From Loigolactobacillus iwatensis (GTDB lineage: Bacteria > Bacillota > Bacilli > Lactobacillales > Lactobacillaceae): a stretch of DNA of 64,000 nt. Position numbers and translations under genes: made by a program. The first letter of the stretch is position 1. The number at the start of each line of letters is the position of its first letter. The stretch is from NCBI RefSeq assembly GCF_003950295.1, contig NZ_RHNP01000001.1:1-64000 (forward strand), given 5' to 3'. The notes below the pieces were generated by a model, which was not told the origin of the DNA, made no database searches, and was given only the letters and a program-made list of their open reading frames with translations. Of this stretch, positions 8,747-17,234 are shown in pieces.

Positions 8747-11452
8747 TTATGCAGCATGCTTTATCCGCCACAACTTACCAATTTCCGTAATAACTAAGAC
8801 AATAACCCCTGCGATTGCCGGAATTACCCAGCCATAAAAGAAATTAATTGACGCAGTGTGGAAAATTGATTGCATAAATGGCAAATAAATAATCCCAACT
8901 TGAAGTAATAATAAAATGCCAACGATAATAAAGGCCATCTTATTTTCAAAAAAGTGTTTCGAAATCACTGGGTGTGCGTTACGCAGGTTAAATAAGTAGA
9001 AAATCTTCCCAAAAATCACAATATTCAGGGTCATGGTACTACCTAACGCAACGGACATTCCAGCACGAGTCGCAAAATCAAAAGCAATTATCCCTAAACC
9101 GGCGATTAGCACTGAGACATAGGCAATTTCGATAATATCCAGCCGATTTAGTAAACCAGCTTTTACATTACGTGGTCCCCGGGTCATAATGCCATCTTCT
9201 GGCGGTTCAAAAATAAAGGCAAATTGAATCGTTAGGGCCGATACCATGTTAATCCAAAGTAACTGTGTTGGGAATAACGGCAACTCTTGGCCCATTAAAA
9301 TACTGATCATGACAATTAAGCCTTCCGCAAAACTTGTTGGTAATAAGAAACGAATGGTCTTTCTAATATTATCAAAAACGTGGCGGCCCTCACGAACAGC
9401 CTTAACAATTGTTGCAAAATCATCATTGGCCAGAACCATATTGGCCGCCTCTTTGGCAACTTCGGTTCCTTTAATTCCCATTGACACACCAATATTGGCT
9501 TGCTTCAAGGCCGCAGCATCATTAACGCCATCACCCGTCATTGATACAACGTGCCCATTTGCCTGCTGAGCATTAACAATTCGTAATTTATCGGCCGGCG
9601 TTGTCCGGGCGAAAACGTTGTAATCATCAATGCAGTTCTTTAACTGCTCGTCATTCATCTCATTGATTTCGGGACCTGTGATCGCGCTAATTTGATCATC
9701 TAGGCCCAAACGCTTGGCAATGGCTCCCGCAGTATCCGGATGATCACCGGTGATCATCTTAACTTTTACACCAGCCTGACGCAATTCTTTAATCGACGAA
9801 ACGGTTTCCTCTCGTGGTGGATCCATAATACCCACCATACCAACCAACTGTAGGCCGGCCCCAATTTGTTCACGCGTGATGGTCGTCATTGCTTCAGGCA
9901 CACGCTGGTAACCCAAGGCCACAACCCGCAGACCATCATTGGCCAAACGTGTTAAATTACGTTCCCAGTGACTATCATCAAAATCAGGATTCCCAGCGGC
10001 CGCCATTTTGCCAAGCGTCGCCGGTGACCCCTTAACCATCAAAATGTGCTCGCCATTAAAGCGAACCAACCGAGCACTAAAACGAAACGCCGAATCAAAC
10101 GGTAGTGAATCAATCTCATCCACTTCAGGTGTGTGCCCAGTCAATTTTTGGTAGAGTACAGTCAACGCACCATCCGTTGGTTCACCATTGAGCTGCCATT
10201 GACCATTTTCCTCAATCAACGCGGCATCCGTGGTTTGTCCGGAAATATTAACTAACCAGTTAAGTCCAGGATCATCTTGATAAGCAAATGGTTTACCATG
10301 GTATTGTAACTCGCCGGTTAAATCTAACTGGTCTCCTTGGGTAAAACCAACTCCAGTAACGTCATAGTGATGATCGCCAGTAATAACTTGGGTTACTGTC
10401 ATTTCATTTTTAGTTAATGTCCCCGTCTTATCGGTATTAACAATATCAACCGCGCCTAAAGTCTCTACGGCCGGTAAAGTTTTAACGATGGCATGCTGGG
10501 TTGTCATCTTTTTAACACCTATTGACAAAACAACTGAGGTGCTGGCTGGGAGTCCCTCTGGCATAGAGCCAACAACCATTGTAATGACCGCAATCAACAG
10601 TGCCGGTAAGCTATAAACGTGGGTCCACATACCTAAGGCAAACAGCAAAATTGCCGCCACCACAATGCCGATTGAAAGCCCAATTCCTAGTGAATTCAAA
10701 TTTTGCATTAATGGTGTTGGCTTTTCTTTAACATTTACAACGCTTTGTTGAATGTGACCAATTTCAGAATCCGTCGCAGTTGCGATGACAATTCCTAACG
10801 CCGATCCAGAGGTTACAGCGGTTGAAGCAAAAGCCATATTTTGCCGATCGGCCAACGCTAAGTCGGCCTTTTCAATTGGCTCCTCAATTTTATTAACTGA
10901 ACCAGTTTCACCAGTTAAAATTGATTCTTGTACCTTGAAGTTATCCGCCGAAATTAACCGTAAATCAGCAGGAACCGCGTCCCCGGCCTCAAGATTAACC
11001 AAATCACCAACAACTAATTCTCGAGCCGGCAATTGGTGCTTTTCACCATCACGAAAAACGTAATTCTCTGATAGTAGCATTTCTCGAATCTTGGTTAGCG
11101 CGTTATCCGCCTGAACTTCTTGAAAATAGCCAATCAAGGCATTAGCAATGATCACTAATCCGATAACAATTGAATCAGAGTAGTGGTGCATCAATAAAGT
11201 AACGATTGCTGCCACAGCCAAAATATAAATAATACTATTATTAAACTGCTTAATGAAGCGAATGAAATTAGACTGCTTTTTAGCCAATAATTCATTTGGT
11301 CCATTTTTTTCAAAACGTTGCTTTGCTTCTTCACTCGTTAAACCGACCTCGACATCGGTTTTATACGTTGCCTTTAATTGGCTCGTTGTTTGTTGCCAGA
11401 CCGGCAACGACCTGGGACTAGGTTTGGTATTTTTTCCTGAATAGTCACTCAT
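8747..11452 (-). CDS. Cation-transporting P2-type ATPase, specificity unclear
   Basis: A complete 901-residue P-type ATPase: N-terminal cation ATPase domain, actuator loop with TGE (about 180-182), PEGLP in helix 4 (about 298), phosphorylated Asp in DKTGTLT (about 341), KGSPA in the nucleotide domain, MITGD and TGDGVNDAAALK hinge motifs, and six C-terminal helices. Helix 6 reads LLWINMVSALTI where Ca2+ pumps have NLVTDGLPA, so the Ca2+-ligand Asp is missing; Ca2+ specificity is doubtful. A predicted 15-codon upstream ORF and a -10 TATACT lie before it. Neighbouring terC and mntH suggest manganese or other cation handling. Confidence 0.92.
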   Translation of the reverse strand: MSDYSGKNTKPSPRSLPVWQQTTSQLKATYKTDVEVGLTSEEAKQRFEKNGPNELLAKKQSNFIRFIKQFNNSIIYILAVAAIVTLLMHHYSDSIVIGLVIIANALIGYFQEVQADNALTKIREMLLSENYVFRDGEKHQLPARELVVGDLVNLEAGDAVPADLRLISADNFKVQESILTGETGSVNKIEEPIEKADLALADRQNMAFASTAVTSGSALGIVIATATDSEIGHIQQSVVNVKEKPTPLMQNLNSLGIGLSIGIVVAAILLFALGMWTHVYSLPALLIAVITMVVGSMPEGLPASTSVVLSIGVKKMTTQHAIVKTLPAVETLGAVDIVNTDKTGTLTKNEMTVTQVITGDHHYDVTGVGFTQGDQLDLTGELQYHGKPFAYQDDPGLNWLVNISGQTTDAALIEENGQWQLNGEPTDGALTVLYQKLTGHTPEVDEIDSLPFDSAFRFSARLVRFNGEHILMVKGSPATLGKMAAAGNPDFDDSHWERNLTRLANDGLRVVALGYQRVPEAMTTITREQIGAGLQLVGMVGIMDPPREETVSSIKELRQAGVKVKMITGDHPDTAGAIAKRLGLDDQISAITGPEINEMNDEQLKNCIDDYNVFARTTPADKLRIVNAQQANGHVVSMTGDGVNDAAALKQANIGVSMGIKGTEVAKEAANMVLANDDFATIVKAVREGRHVFDNIRKTIRFLLPTSFAEGLIVMISILMGQELPLFPTQLLWINMVSALTIQFAFIFEPPEDGIMTRGPRNVKAGLLNRLDIIEIAYVSVLIAGLGIIAFDFATRAGMSVALGSTMTLNIVIFGKIFYLFNLRNAHPVISKHFFENKMAFIIVGILLLLQVGIIYLPFMQSIFHTASINFFYGWVIPAIAGVIVLVITEIGKLWRIKHAA

Positions 11453-11478
11453 TATAGTTTATAAACTCCCTTTCGATT

Positions 11479-11526
11479 TCAGTGTTCTTGACTGTTTAAT
11501 TTTTTAGCAAACTTAATACCGTGCAT
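11479..11526 (-). CDS. Possible 15-aa upstream ORF of the P-type ATPase
   Basis: ATG at 11526 preceded by GGAGATGATTGAA encodes MHGIKFAKKLNSQEH and stops 26 bases before the ATPase start. The ribosome site is better than that of the ATPase gene itself, whose own site (GGGAG) is 13 bases from its ATG. It could be a leader peptide affecting translation of the ATPase. No experimental basis; the evidence is position and ribosome site only. Confidence 0.4.
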   Translation of the reverse strand: MHGIKFAKKLNSQEH

Positions 11527-11563
11527 TTCAATCATCTCCAATCTAAAAAACTTTTGTAAGCAT

Positions 11564-11592
11564 AGTATACAGATTTTTCTTATAAATTGCAG
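11564..11592 (-). promoter_or_regulatory. Predicted promoter of the P-type ATPase transcript
   Basis: TATACT (minus, 11569-11564) with a weak -35 CTGCAA 17 bases upstream. Transcription would start near 11557 and give a leader of about 100 bases containing the small upstream ORF. Confidence 0.5.
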
Positions 11593-11623
11593 TTTTAAAG
11601 CAATTATTCCGAAAAATAGTTCA

Positions 11624-11668
11624 AAAAAATAAACTCATTAATCACGGTTTAGCGGTAAACGAGTTTTT
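11624..11668 (-). terminator. Terminator of terC
   Basis: On the minus strand an AAACTCGTTTACC-type arm pairs imperfectly with GTGATTAATGAGTTT and is followed by A plus seven T. Stem is interrupted, so efficiency is uncertain. Confidence 0.6.
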
Positions 11669-11756
11669 CTGAATAGATTGTTGAGCTTTAGAATAAACCC
11701 TTTAATCCAACACTAAGTTGATTAGCAAAATAGGTTTACTTGAATTAATTCCATAG

Positions 11757-12518
11757 CTAACTTTTCTTCGCCTCTGAGCGAGAACGTTGCTTACGGTGAC
11801 TGTTGACCTGATGGGCTAACAGCGTGGCTACAACGGCTATTACTAAAATAATAACGAATAACCACGACGGAATTTCAATGCCAATTTGCGGAATTGATAA
11901 GAACAGTTTGATCGCGATAAACGCAATTAAATAGTAGGCCATTGGTTCTAATTCTGGAATTCGTTTCATAAAAGATAAAATCAATTCGGCAACACCTCGC
12001 ATCACCAAAATACCAACTAAACCACCGATTAAGACAATAATTGGATTTGACGAGATGGCTAGTGCGGCCAACACAGAATCAACAGAAAAAATGGCATCCA
12101 TCATAACAACTTGTAAAACAACCACCCAGAGTACTGAACTACCCTGCTTAGGCTTTTGCGTTGTTGTGTGCTTTTTTTGGTGTCGCTGATAGAAAAAATG
12201 GCCAACTAAATACAACAAATACAGTGCCCCAATTACCTTTACGGCCCAAATATGAATCAAAAAAGTTCCTAAACCGATCATGATAAAGCGCATGAGGTAA
12301 GATCCCCACAGCCCGTATATCAGTGCCTTCTTTTGCTGGCGCAAAGTCGGTAAAGACTGTGTTTGTGCCGCCAATACAACTGCATTATCCACCGAGAGTA
12401 AACACTCAATAAGAATTAGCGAAAAAATAATTGCCCAATCGCTGCCGGAATCGACAACTTTAATCCAATTAGATAAATCAAAAAATGGGCCATACAGTTG
12501 CTCAATTATGTGCACCAA
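11757..12518 (-). CDS. TerC family membrane protein
   Basis: TerC/Alx/YkoY family proteins are integral membrane proteins linked to tellurite resistance and, in several bacteria, to manganese export or metalation of exoenzymes. The conserved acidic motifs are visible: LILIECLLSVDNAVVLA in an early helix and VVMMDAIFSVDSVLAALA in the middle. About seven to eight helices with a basic cytoplasmic tail. The start is uncertain: GGAG at 12532-12529 favours TTG 12518 or GTG 12515 over the ATG at 12542, which lies upstream of that site. Its location beside the P-type ATPase and mntH fits a metal role. Confidence 0.88.
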   Translation of the reverse strand: MVHIIEQLYGPFFDLSNWIKVVDSGSDWAIIFSLILIECLLSVDNAVVLAAQTQSLPTLRQQKKALIYGLWGSYLMRFIMIGLGTFLIHIWAVKVIGALYLLYLVGHFFYQRHQKKHTTTQKPKQGSSVLWVVVLQVVMMDAIFSVDSVLAALAISSNPIIVLIGGLVGILVMRGVAELILSFMKRIPELEPMAYYLIAFIAIKLFLSIPQIGIEIPSWLFVIILVIAVVATLLAHQVNSHRKQRSRSEAKKS

Positions 12519-12749
12519 ACCAACACCGCTCCTTTTAATCATTTCTAGTAATAAACATTGTAACACGTTCTTGCAACCATACCCGCCAATTTACTAAAAA
12601 TGATTGGCCGATAAAAATACTAATTACCATAAAAATAGCCATTGCTCGTGATAGCAAGATTATTAGCGCGGCCTGTAATAGTCCTCAATTGTACTAACTA
12701 AACGATTAAATTAATCAATAATCAGGGATCAGCCACTGCCAACAAGGTG

Positions 12750-12965
12750 GAATGGAGGCGCTGGCGTATCAGCTGTGTCGAAGGTACTGGATGACCGAAT
12801 TGTGGTCATTTAGTACCTTGCGTGATTGACAAGATCCATTTTCTTTTCCGATGGGTTTAAACGGAAAGAAAATTAGCTTGTCAACGCGTCACGCGTTCCA
12901 TACGCCAGCGCCGGAATGGAACCTAACCAAATCTGCCCACGTGTAATTCAGTGGTCAAACGGCAT
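12750..12965. repeat. Repeat family C, three-way-junction palindrome
   Basis: Outer arms GGCGCTGGCGTAT (about 12757) and ATACGCCAGCGCC (about 12900) enclose two further hairpins: GGTACT..ATGACC with GGTCAT..AGTACC, and TTGACAAG...TTTTCTTTCCG-like arms with matching GCTTGTCAA. The result folds as a three-way junction on either strand. The flank GGAATGGAACCTAACC to about 12980 recurs, degenerate, at 19590-19655, and the GGAACGCGTG segment at 35785-35870. No ORF inside. It fills most of the 700-base gap before the zinc exporter gene; 12566-12749 and 12981-13200 show nothing else. Confidence 0.7.
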
Positions 12966-13220
12966 AAACATTATTTTTAATAGCGATAGAATATAATTTA
13001 ATTTAAATATAAGCGCCACACTCCTCTAGCTTGACCACACCTTCATTTGCAACTATGATTAACTTGTTATATGAATATATGTACATGTATATTTTCAAAT
13101 TATAAAAGATTAATTTTCATCATCTAAATAAATACTAGCTAACGTAATAATTGCGAAATTTTTAATCCATCAATTATTCGATTAACATTTGGAACCAGTG
13201 ATAGAAAGTAGGTCCTGTCT

Positions 13221-14132
13221 ATGCACGAAGCAAGTTTATCTGGTAAACGTTTTTTTGAGGTCACCCTTCTAAACGCCGGTATCACACTGATCGAATTTAT
13301 CGGTGGCTTACTCTCAGGCAGTTTGTCACTATTATCTGATGCCGTCCACAATCTGAGTGACGCACTATCTATTGTTTTATCTTACATTGCTCATAGAATT
13401 GGACTACGTCGGCAAACTAAGGTCAATACTTACGGTTATAAACGTGCCGAAATTCTTTCTGCATTTATTAATGCGGCAATCCTTTTGCTGATTTCAGTTG
13501 GACTCATCGCTGAGGCCGCAAGTAGATTACGTTCACCACAAAAAATTAACGGTACAATTATGTTTTACGTTGCGCTTTTTAGTGTCGTAGCAAATCTTTG
13601 CTCAACCTTATTATTAAATCGTGGTGCTAAGCATAATTTAAACATCAAGGCAACTTACTTGCATTTGCTTGCCGACACGCTATCTTCTGTAGGTGTTGTC
13701 ATTGGTGCCATCATCATTCGTACATGGGCAATCACGTGGGTTGATCCTTTGATCACATTGTTGGTCTCACTTTACATTATTCGTGAGGCTTGGCACGTGG
13801 TTACCACTACCGTTTCAATTTTGATGCAGGCGGCGCCACAGTTAGACTACAAAGAAATGGCCCAGGATATTCTGCAATTACCCAATGTTGTCAGCATCCA
13901 CCACCTGCATGTTTGGTCAGTTGATGAACATACCGTCATTTTTGAGGCCCACGTCAATATGCGTGATGTTGATTTAGAAAGCGTCGAGCACACTGACTGT
14001 GTCATTGAAAAACTACTAGAAGAAAAATACCACATTAGCCACGTAACCATCCAACCTGAATTCAAACGTGGTTTGGACCAACCACTATTTTTCGATAAAA
14101 ATGATTACCCCAAACATAAAGAAAATAAGTAA
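13221..14132 (+). CDS. Cation diffusion facilitator, zinc exporter type (CzcD-like)
   Basis: Proton-driven exporter of Zn2+ or similar ions. Six membrane helices are visible in the first 200 residues. Helix 2 carries SDAVHNLSD and helix 5 HLLADTLSSVG, the His/Asp tetrahedral site typical of zinc-selective members rather than the all-Asp site of manganese members. The C-terminal cytoplasmic ferredoxin-like domain has His-rich patches (SIHHLHVWSVDEH). Length is normal. It has its own promoter region and a terminator downstream. Confidence 0.95.
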   Translation: MHEASLSGKRFFEVTLLNAGITLIEFIGGLLSGSLSLLSDAVHNLSDALSIVLSYIAHRIGLRRQTKVNTYGYKRAEILSAFINAAILLLISVGLIAEAASRLRSPQKINGTIMFYVALFSVVANLCSTLLLNRGAKHNLNIKATYLHLLADTLSSVGVVIGAIIIRTWAITWVDPLITLLVSLYIIREAWHVVTTTVSILMQAAPQLDYKEMAQDILQLPNVVSIHHLHVWSVDEHTVIFEAHVNMRDVDLESVEHTDCVIEKLLEEKYHISHVTIQPEFKRGLDQPLFFDKNDYPKHKENK

Positions 14133-14159
14133 GAGCAAACATTTAGAAGAGCACAAATA

Positions 14160-14240
14160 GTGAGTGACGCAAAGGTCGATTTTGAGTTTACTGTGCAACG
14201 TAAATTCAGACTTTTGGCGACACGCTAGCGCAATGCTCGG
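14160..14240. repeat. Degenerate family B repeat
   Basis: Contains GTGACGCAAAGGTCGATTTTG, AACGTAAATTCAGACTTTTGGCG and CGCAATGCTCGG, decayed versions of family B ends. Lies directly before the terminator of the zinc exporter gene. Confidence 0.45.
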
Positions 14241-14247
14241 AGATAGA

Positions 14248-14292
14248 AAGCGACCGGCGACAAAATAACCTTTGTCACCGGCCGCTTTTTTT
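14248..14292. terminator. Terminator between zinc exporter and PEBP-fusion genes
   Basis: AAGCGACCGGCGACAAA pairs with TTTGTCACCGGCCGCTT with one or two mismatches, followed by seven T on the plus strand. It separates converging genes. Confidence 0.9.
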
Positions 14293-14313
14293 GATAACTA
14301 AAAAAGTTGACTC

Positions 14314-15147
14314 TTAAAGCATTGCAAAAGTTGGGTAAATTCCAACGTCAAGAATATGGCCGTGAAAAACCCGTTTGGCATCATCAATCGTGTTTAACGC
14401 GCCCGTTGTAGCAACCTTGGCTTCATCTAAAGCAAAAATGTAAAATAAGTATTCATGATAACCTGAACTTTGCATTGGTGCTACTCCCCGGTAGCTACGC
14501 TGTGTCACGCGACTTAGATCATCTTTAGCGGCCACACCAGTAGCACTCGCTGGCAAGCCTAAAATATTCCAGTAACTATAACCGGCCGCGATCGGGTGCT
14601 CATCCCCTAACATCACGGCAAAAGATTTAGTTTCTTTGGGTGCGTTAGCCCAAAAAAGAGTTGGAATGTGACCATCCCCACCAAGATCCTTATGCAGAAA
14701 TTGTTTTGGTAAAACACTAAACGGTGGAAATTCTGCAATTGAAACTTCAAAATTAGCGTCATCCAGTGGTAAAAATAAAATTAAACGGTCACTTGCAGCC
14801 CATTCATAAGTGTGGCGCGTTAAAACTGCGACAAAGGCCGCACTAACGTAAATCTCTTGATTGCTGCCAAAAGGTGCCTGATCTAACGGAAAACTAATCC
14901 CATTAATCCGAAGTGTTTTGGTTCCTAACGTAAATTCAAATTGATCACCTAAGTAATCCCCACTGACATTAAAACCCTGGGCAACTAATTTTTGATTCAG
15001 TGCTTGAAAATAAGCTTTTAACGGAATATATATTTGCGAGTTAACCATTAACCCAATCACTGGCAAACGGTGATCGTCCACAACAACGGTTACCGGTCTG
15101 TTCCACTGTAAATAACTACTGATACGGTCTTCAATTGAATTCATCAT
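14314..15147 (-). CDS. PEBP-family protein with an N-terminal stalk-like domain
   Basis: The C-terminal half (about 130-277) is a phosphatidylethanolamine-binding/YbhB-type domain, seen in FAVMLGDEHPIAAGYSYWNI, the PMQSSGYHEYLFYIFALD stretch and HGHILDVGIYPTFAML. The N-terminal 120 residues, with VIGLMVNSQIYIPLKAYFQAL and EIYVSAAFVAVL, resemble the copper amine oxidase N-terminal-like (stalk) fold usually found in exported proteins. There is no signal peptide. Such a cytoplasmic fusion is unusual. Bacterial PEBP proteins have no settled function. The start has AAAGGTG upstream. Confidence 0.75.
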   Translation of the reverse strand: MMNSIEDRISSYLQWNRPVTVVVDDHRLPVIGLMVNSQIYIPLKAYFQALNQKLVAQGFNVSGDYLGDQFEFTLGTKTLRINGISFPLDQAPFGSNQEIYVSAAFVAVLTRHTYEWAASDRLILFLPLDDANFEVSIAEFPPFSVLPKQFLHKDLGGDGHIPTLFWANAPKETKSFAVMLGDEHPIAAGYSYWNILGLPASATGVAAKDDLSRVTQRSYRGVAPMQSSGYHEYLFYIFALDEAKVATTGALNTIDDAKRVFHGHILDVGIYPTFAML

Positions 15148-15233
15148 TTAATTCACCTTTATTTATTTACATTTTGGACTGATATTTAAAAAGCCTGAGT
15201 TCCACCTTTTTGACTACATTTAAGCCATTTTTA

Positions 15234-15269
15234 TTGCAAAATAGTTTGCAAAAATAGTTTGCAAAAATA
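15234..15269. repeat. Short tandem repeat of AAAATAGTTTGCA
   Basis: About two and a half copies of a 13-base unit in the AT-rich intergenic DNA upstream of the PEBP-fusion gene. Could affect its promoter; nothing else is recognisable between 15148 and 15349. Confidence 0.6.
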
Positions 15270-15349
15270 CTAACCAGTCCAACAACTTTATTATAAGCGA
15301 AAGTAATTCTCTTTTGGGTTAATTTACTGAATTATTTTTCACCAAAATA

Positions 15350-15412
15350 AAAAGCAGCGGCCAGATTGATCGGACTAACTTATGCCCGGGATCCTCATTC
15401 AACCACTGCTCG
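15350..15412 (-). terminator. Terminator of the 144-aa hypothetical gene
   Basis: On the minus strand AGCAGTGGTTG pairs with CTGGCCGCTGCT and runs into TTTTTATTTT. The loop includes GGGCATAAGTTAGTCCGATC, words also found in repeat families A and B, so a repeat may have been recruited as terminator. Confidence 0.65.
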
Positions 15413-15441
15413 TAATAATAAATTCTGTTTCTGGATAAATA

Positions 15442-15876
15442 TTAAACAACTCCTGCTTGTTGATAATTATTTTGTAATAGTTGAGTCATTTGTTCAAAGG
15501 CCGCTTCACGTTTCTGGCAACCTTCCTGATAACGTAATACGTTTAAGGAGCGTTTTTCGGGTTCTAATGCCGCAACAATCAGTGCCATAGCCTGGGTATA
15601 GGCTTCAAAATTCATTGCCATTGCGCGATGTTGGGCGCCGTATTGTTCCGGACAATCTAAGGCCGAAAAACGAGCCACAAAACGTTTGTAATTTTCTAAA
15701 CTACGGGCAAAATTTTGTTGTGAAAGTTTCAAGTCGGTGGTTGTTATTTCTGGGTCATTAACGATAATTTCGTGTTTGCGTTCATATTCCTGAAAGCCTT
15801 CATCAAATGTTTTAACCTTTGCTATCATGTACGCTACACACTGTAAGTATTTTTTTTGAATATCAATTTTAGTCAT
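15442..15876 (-). CDS. Hypothetical protein, 144 aa, helical
   Basis: A soluble protein predicted to be nearly all helical, with a conserved-looking DCPEQYGAQH segment in the middle and a Gln-rich tail. No membrane segment or signal peptide. AAGGA lies 7 bases before the ATG. Single gene with its own terminator. I do not recognise a family. Confidence 0.7.
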   Translation of the reverse strand: MTKIDIQKKYLQCVAYMIAKVKTFDEGFQEYERKHEIIVNDPEITTTDLKLSQQNFARSLENYKRFVARFSALDCPEQYGAQHRAMAMNFEAYTQAMALIVAALEPEKRSLNVLRYQEGCQKREAAFEQMTQLLQNNYQQAGVV

Positions 15877-16076
15877 TGTTCATTCCTTATTTCTTATTGT
15901 TTCGATAAGAATAATTTAGCATTTATTTATCCAAACAACAATAGAAACGCGCACGATTTAACTGACTTGCAACAATTGTCACATTAATCTCATATAAGTA
16001 GGTTTTTTCAATGATAAAGTTCATAATTTGGTCAAATTTCACCCTTTTATTGGTCAAAAATTAGTGGTATTCAACG

Positions 16077-16085
16077 TGGTATAAT
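16077..16085 (+). promoter_or_regulatory. Extended -10 promoter of the oxidoreductase gene
   Basis: TGG followed by a perfect TATAAT, about 38 bases before the start codon. No clear -35, as is common with extended -10 promoters. Confidence 0.6.
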
Positions 16086-16122
16086 AAAGCAAAAAGTAAA
16101 ATAAGGGTAAGGAGCAAAGCAG

Positions 16123-17064
16123 ATGGAAGCAATTGTCATAAATCATTACGGTGACGCAAAGCAGCTCACGGCGGCAGAAATTTCGATGCCTGAAATCACT
16201 GCTGACCAGGTCTTAGTTAAACTACACGCCACTTCAGTTAACCCGATTGATTGGAAAATGCGAACTGGCCTGCTAAAAGATGCCTTTCCGTTTCATTTTC
16301 CAATTACCTTGGGCTGGGATGCCGCCGGGACAATTGAGGCCATTGGCGAAAATGTGCACGACTTCAATGTTGGTGATGCTGTTTTTGCGCGTCCTGATTT
16401 AAGTCGTGAAGGTACTTACGCTGAATACACTGCAATTAACCAAGATAAGCTGGCCAAAAAACCAGCTAATATCAGCTTTAGTCAGGCAGCGGCTGTCCCG
16501 CTTGCTGGTCTAACCGCCTGGCAAACAATTCATAACGTTCTCAAATTGCAATCCGGCGCAAATATCTTAATCACTGGCGGTTCCGGAGGCGTAGGTTGTT
16601 TTGCCATTCAGTTAGCAAACCTGGTCGGTGCGCACGTTACAACCACTGCTAGCCCTAACCATAGTGACTTTGTTAAATCATTAGGTGCAGAGACAGTCAT
16701 CGATTATCACGAAACGAGGCCCAGCGAAACACTAAAGGACTTTGACGCCGTTTTAGATTTAGTGGGCGGGGATGCCTTAACTGATAGCTACAAAGTTTTA
16801 AAAACTGGTGGTCACGTTGCCTCGATCGTTGAAAATATTGATAATGAGTTAATGACAAAGCTTAAATTAGTTGGCCATCATTTTTGGCTAGAGCCTAAGG
16901 GGACTGACTTACAACAACTGGCCGAATTATTGGCGGCCAATAAATTACAGGTTCCAATCGCCCGTACACTCCCATTTTCTGAAATTGGTTTAAATGTTGC
17001 CCACCGTTTAAGCGAAACAGGGCACGTTCAAGGAAAAATTGTTATTCAGATGCATAATGATTAA
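16123..17064 (+). CDS. NADP-dependent quinone-type oxidoreductase (MDR family)
   Basis: Medium-chain dehydrogenase/reductase of the zinc-free quinone oxidoreductase group. N-terminal GroES-like domain with NPIDWKMR and GWDAAGTIEAIG, then a Rossmann domain with ITGGSGGVGCFAIQLA. The zinc ligands of alcohol dehydrogenases are absent. 313 residues, normal. GTAAGGAGC precedes the start. Likely reduces quinones or reactive enones; substrate unknown. Confidence 0.92.
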   Translation: MEAIVINHYGDAKQLTAAEISMPEITADQVLVKLHATSVNPIDWKMRTGLLKDAFPFHFPITLGWDAAGTIEAIGENVHDFNVGDAVFARPDLSREGTYAEYTAINQDKLAKKPANISFSQAAAVPLAGLTAWQTIHNVLKLQSGANILITGGSGGVGCFAIQLANLVGAHVTTTASPNHSDFVKSLGAETVIDYHETRPSETLKDFDAVLDLVGGDALTDSYKVLKTGGHVASIVENIDNELMTKLKLVGHHFWLEPKGTDLQQLAELLAANKLQVPIARTLPFSEIGLNVAHRLSETGHVQGKIVIQMHND

Positions 17065-17076
17065 CGTGCTAGTTTA

Positions 17077-17188
17077 GGAGTGGGACAAAAGTCGGTTTTG
17101 GCGCACGTTCCAGATTAAAAATAGTTCTGCTTAGAAATGTTGGCGGCCTTTGTGGCATCCTTCAACATTTTAAGCAGAACTATTTTTA
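17077..17188. terminator. Family B repeat end fused to a long hairpin terminator
   Basis: 17077-17110 holds the family B end GTGGGACAAAAGTCGG and GCGCACGTTCCAG. It runs into a hairpin at 17117-17187 with 25-base arms (AAAAATAGTTCTGCTTA with TAAGCAGAACTATTTTT, plus AATGTTG/CAACATT), capped by a 20-base loop. It separates converging genes and can act on both strands. Confidence 0.8.
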
Positions 17189-17234
17189 CATTTACCAGTG
17201 TTTAATCAAAAACGACTATATATTACAAAATAAC

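Noticed and set aside
11453-11756. yybP-ykoY manganese riboswitch before the P-type ATPase or terC
   Set aside because: None of the conserved loop sequences of that class could be found in either leader.
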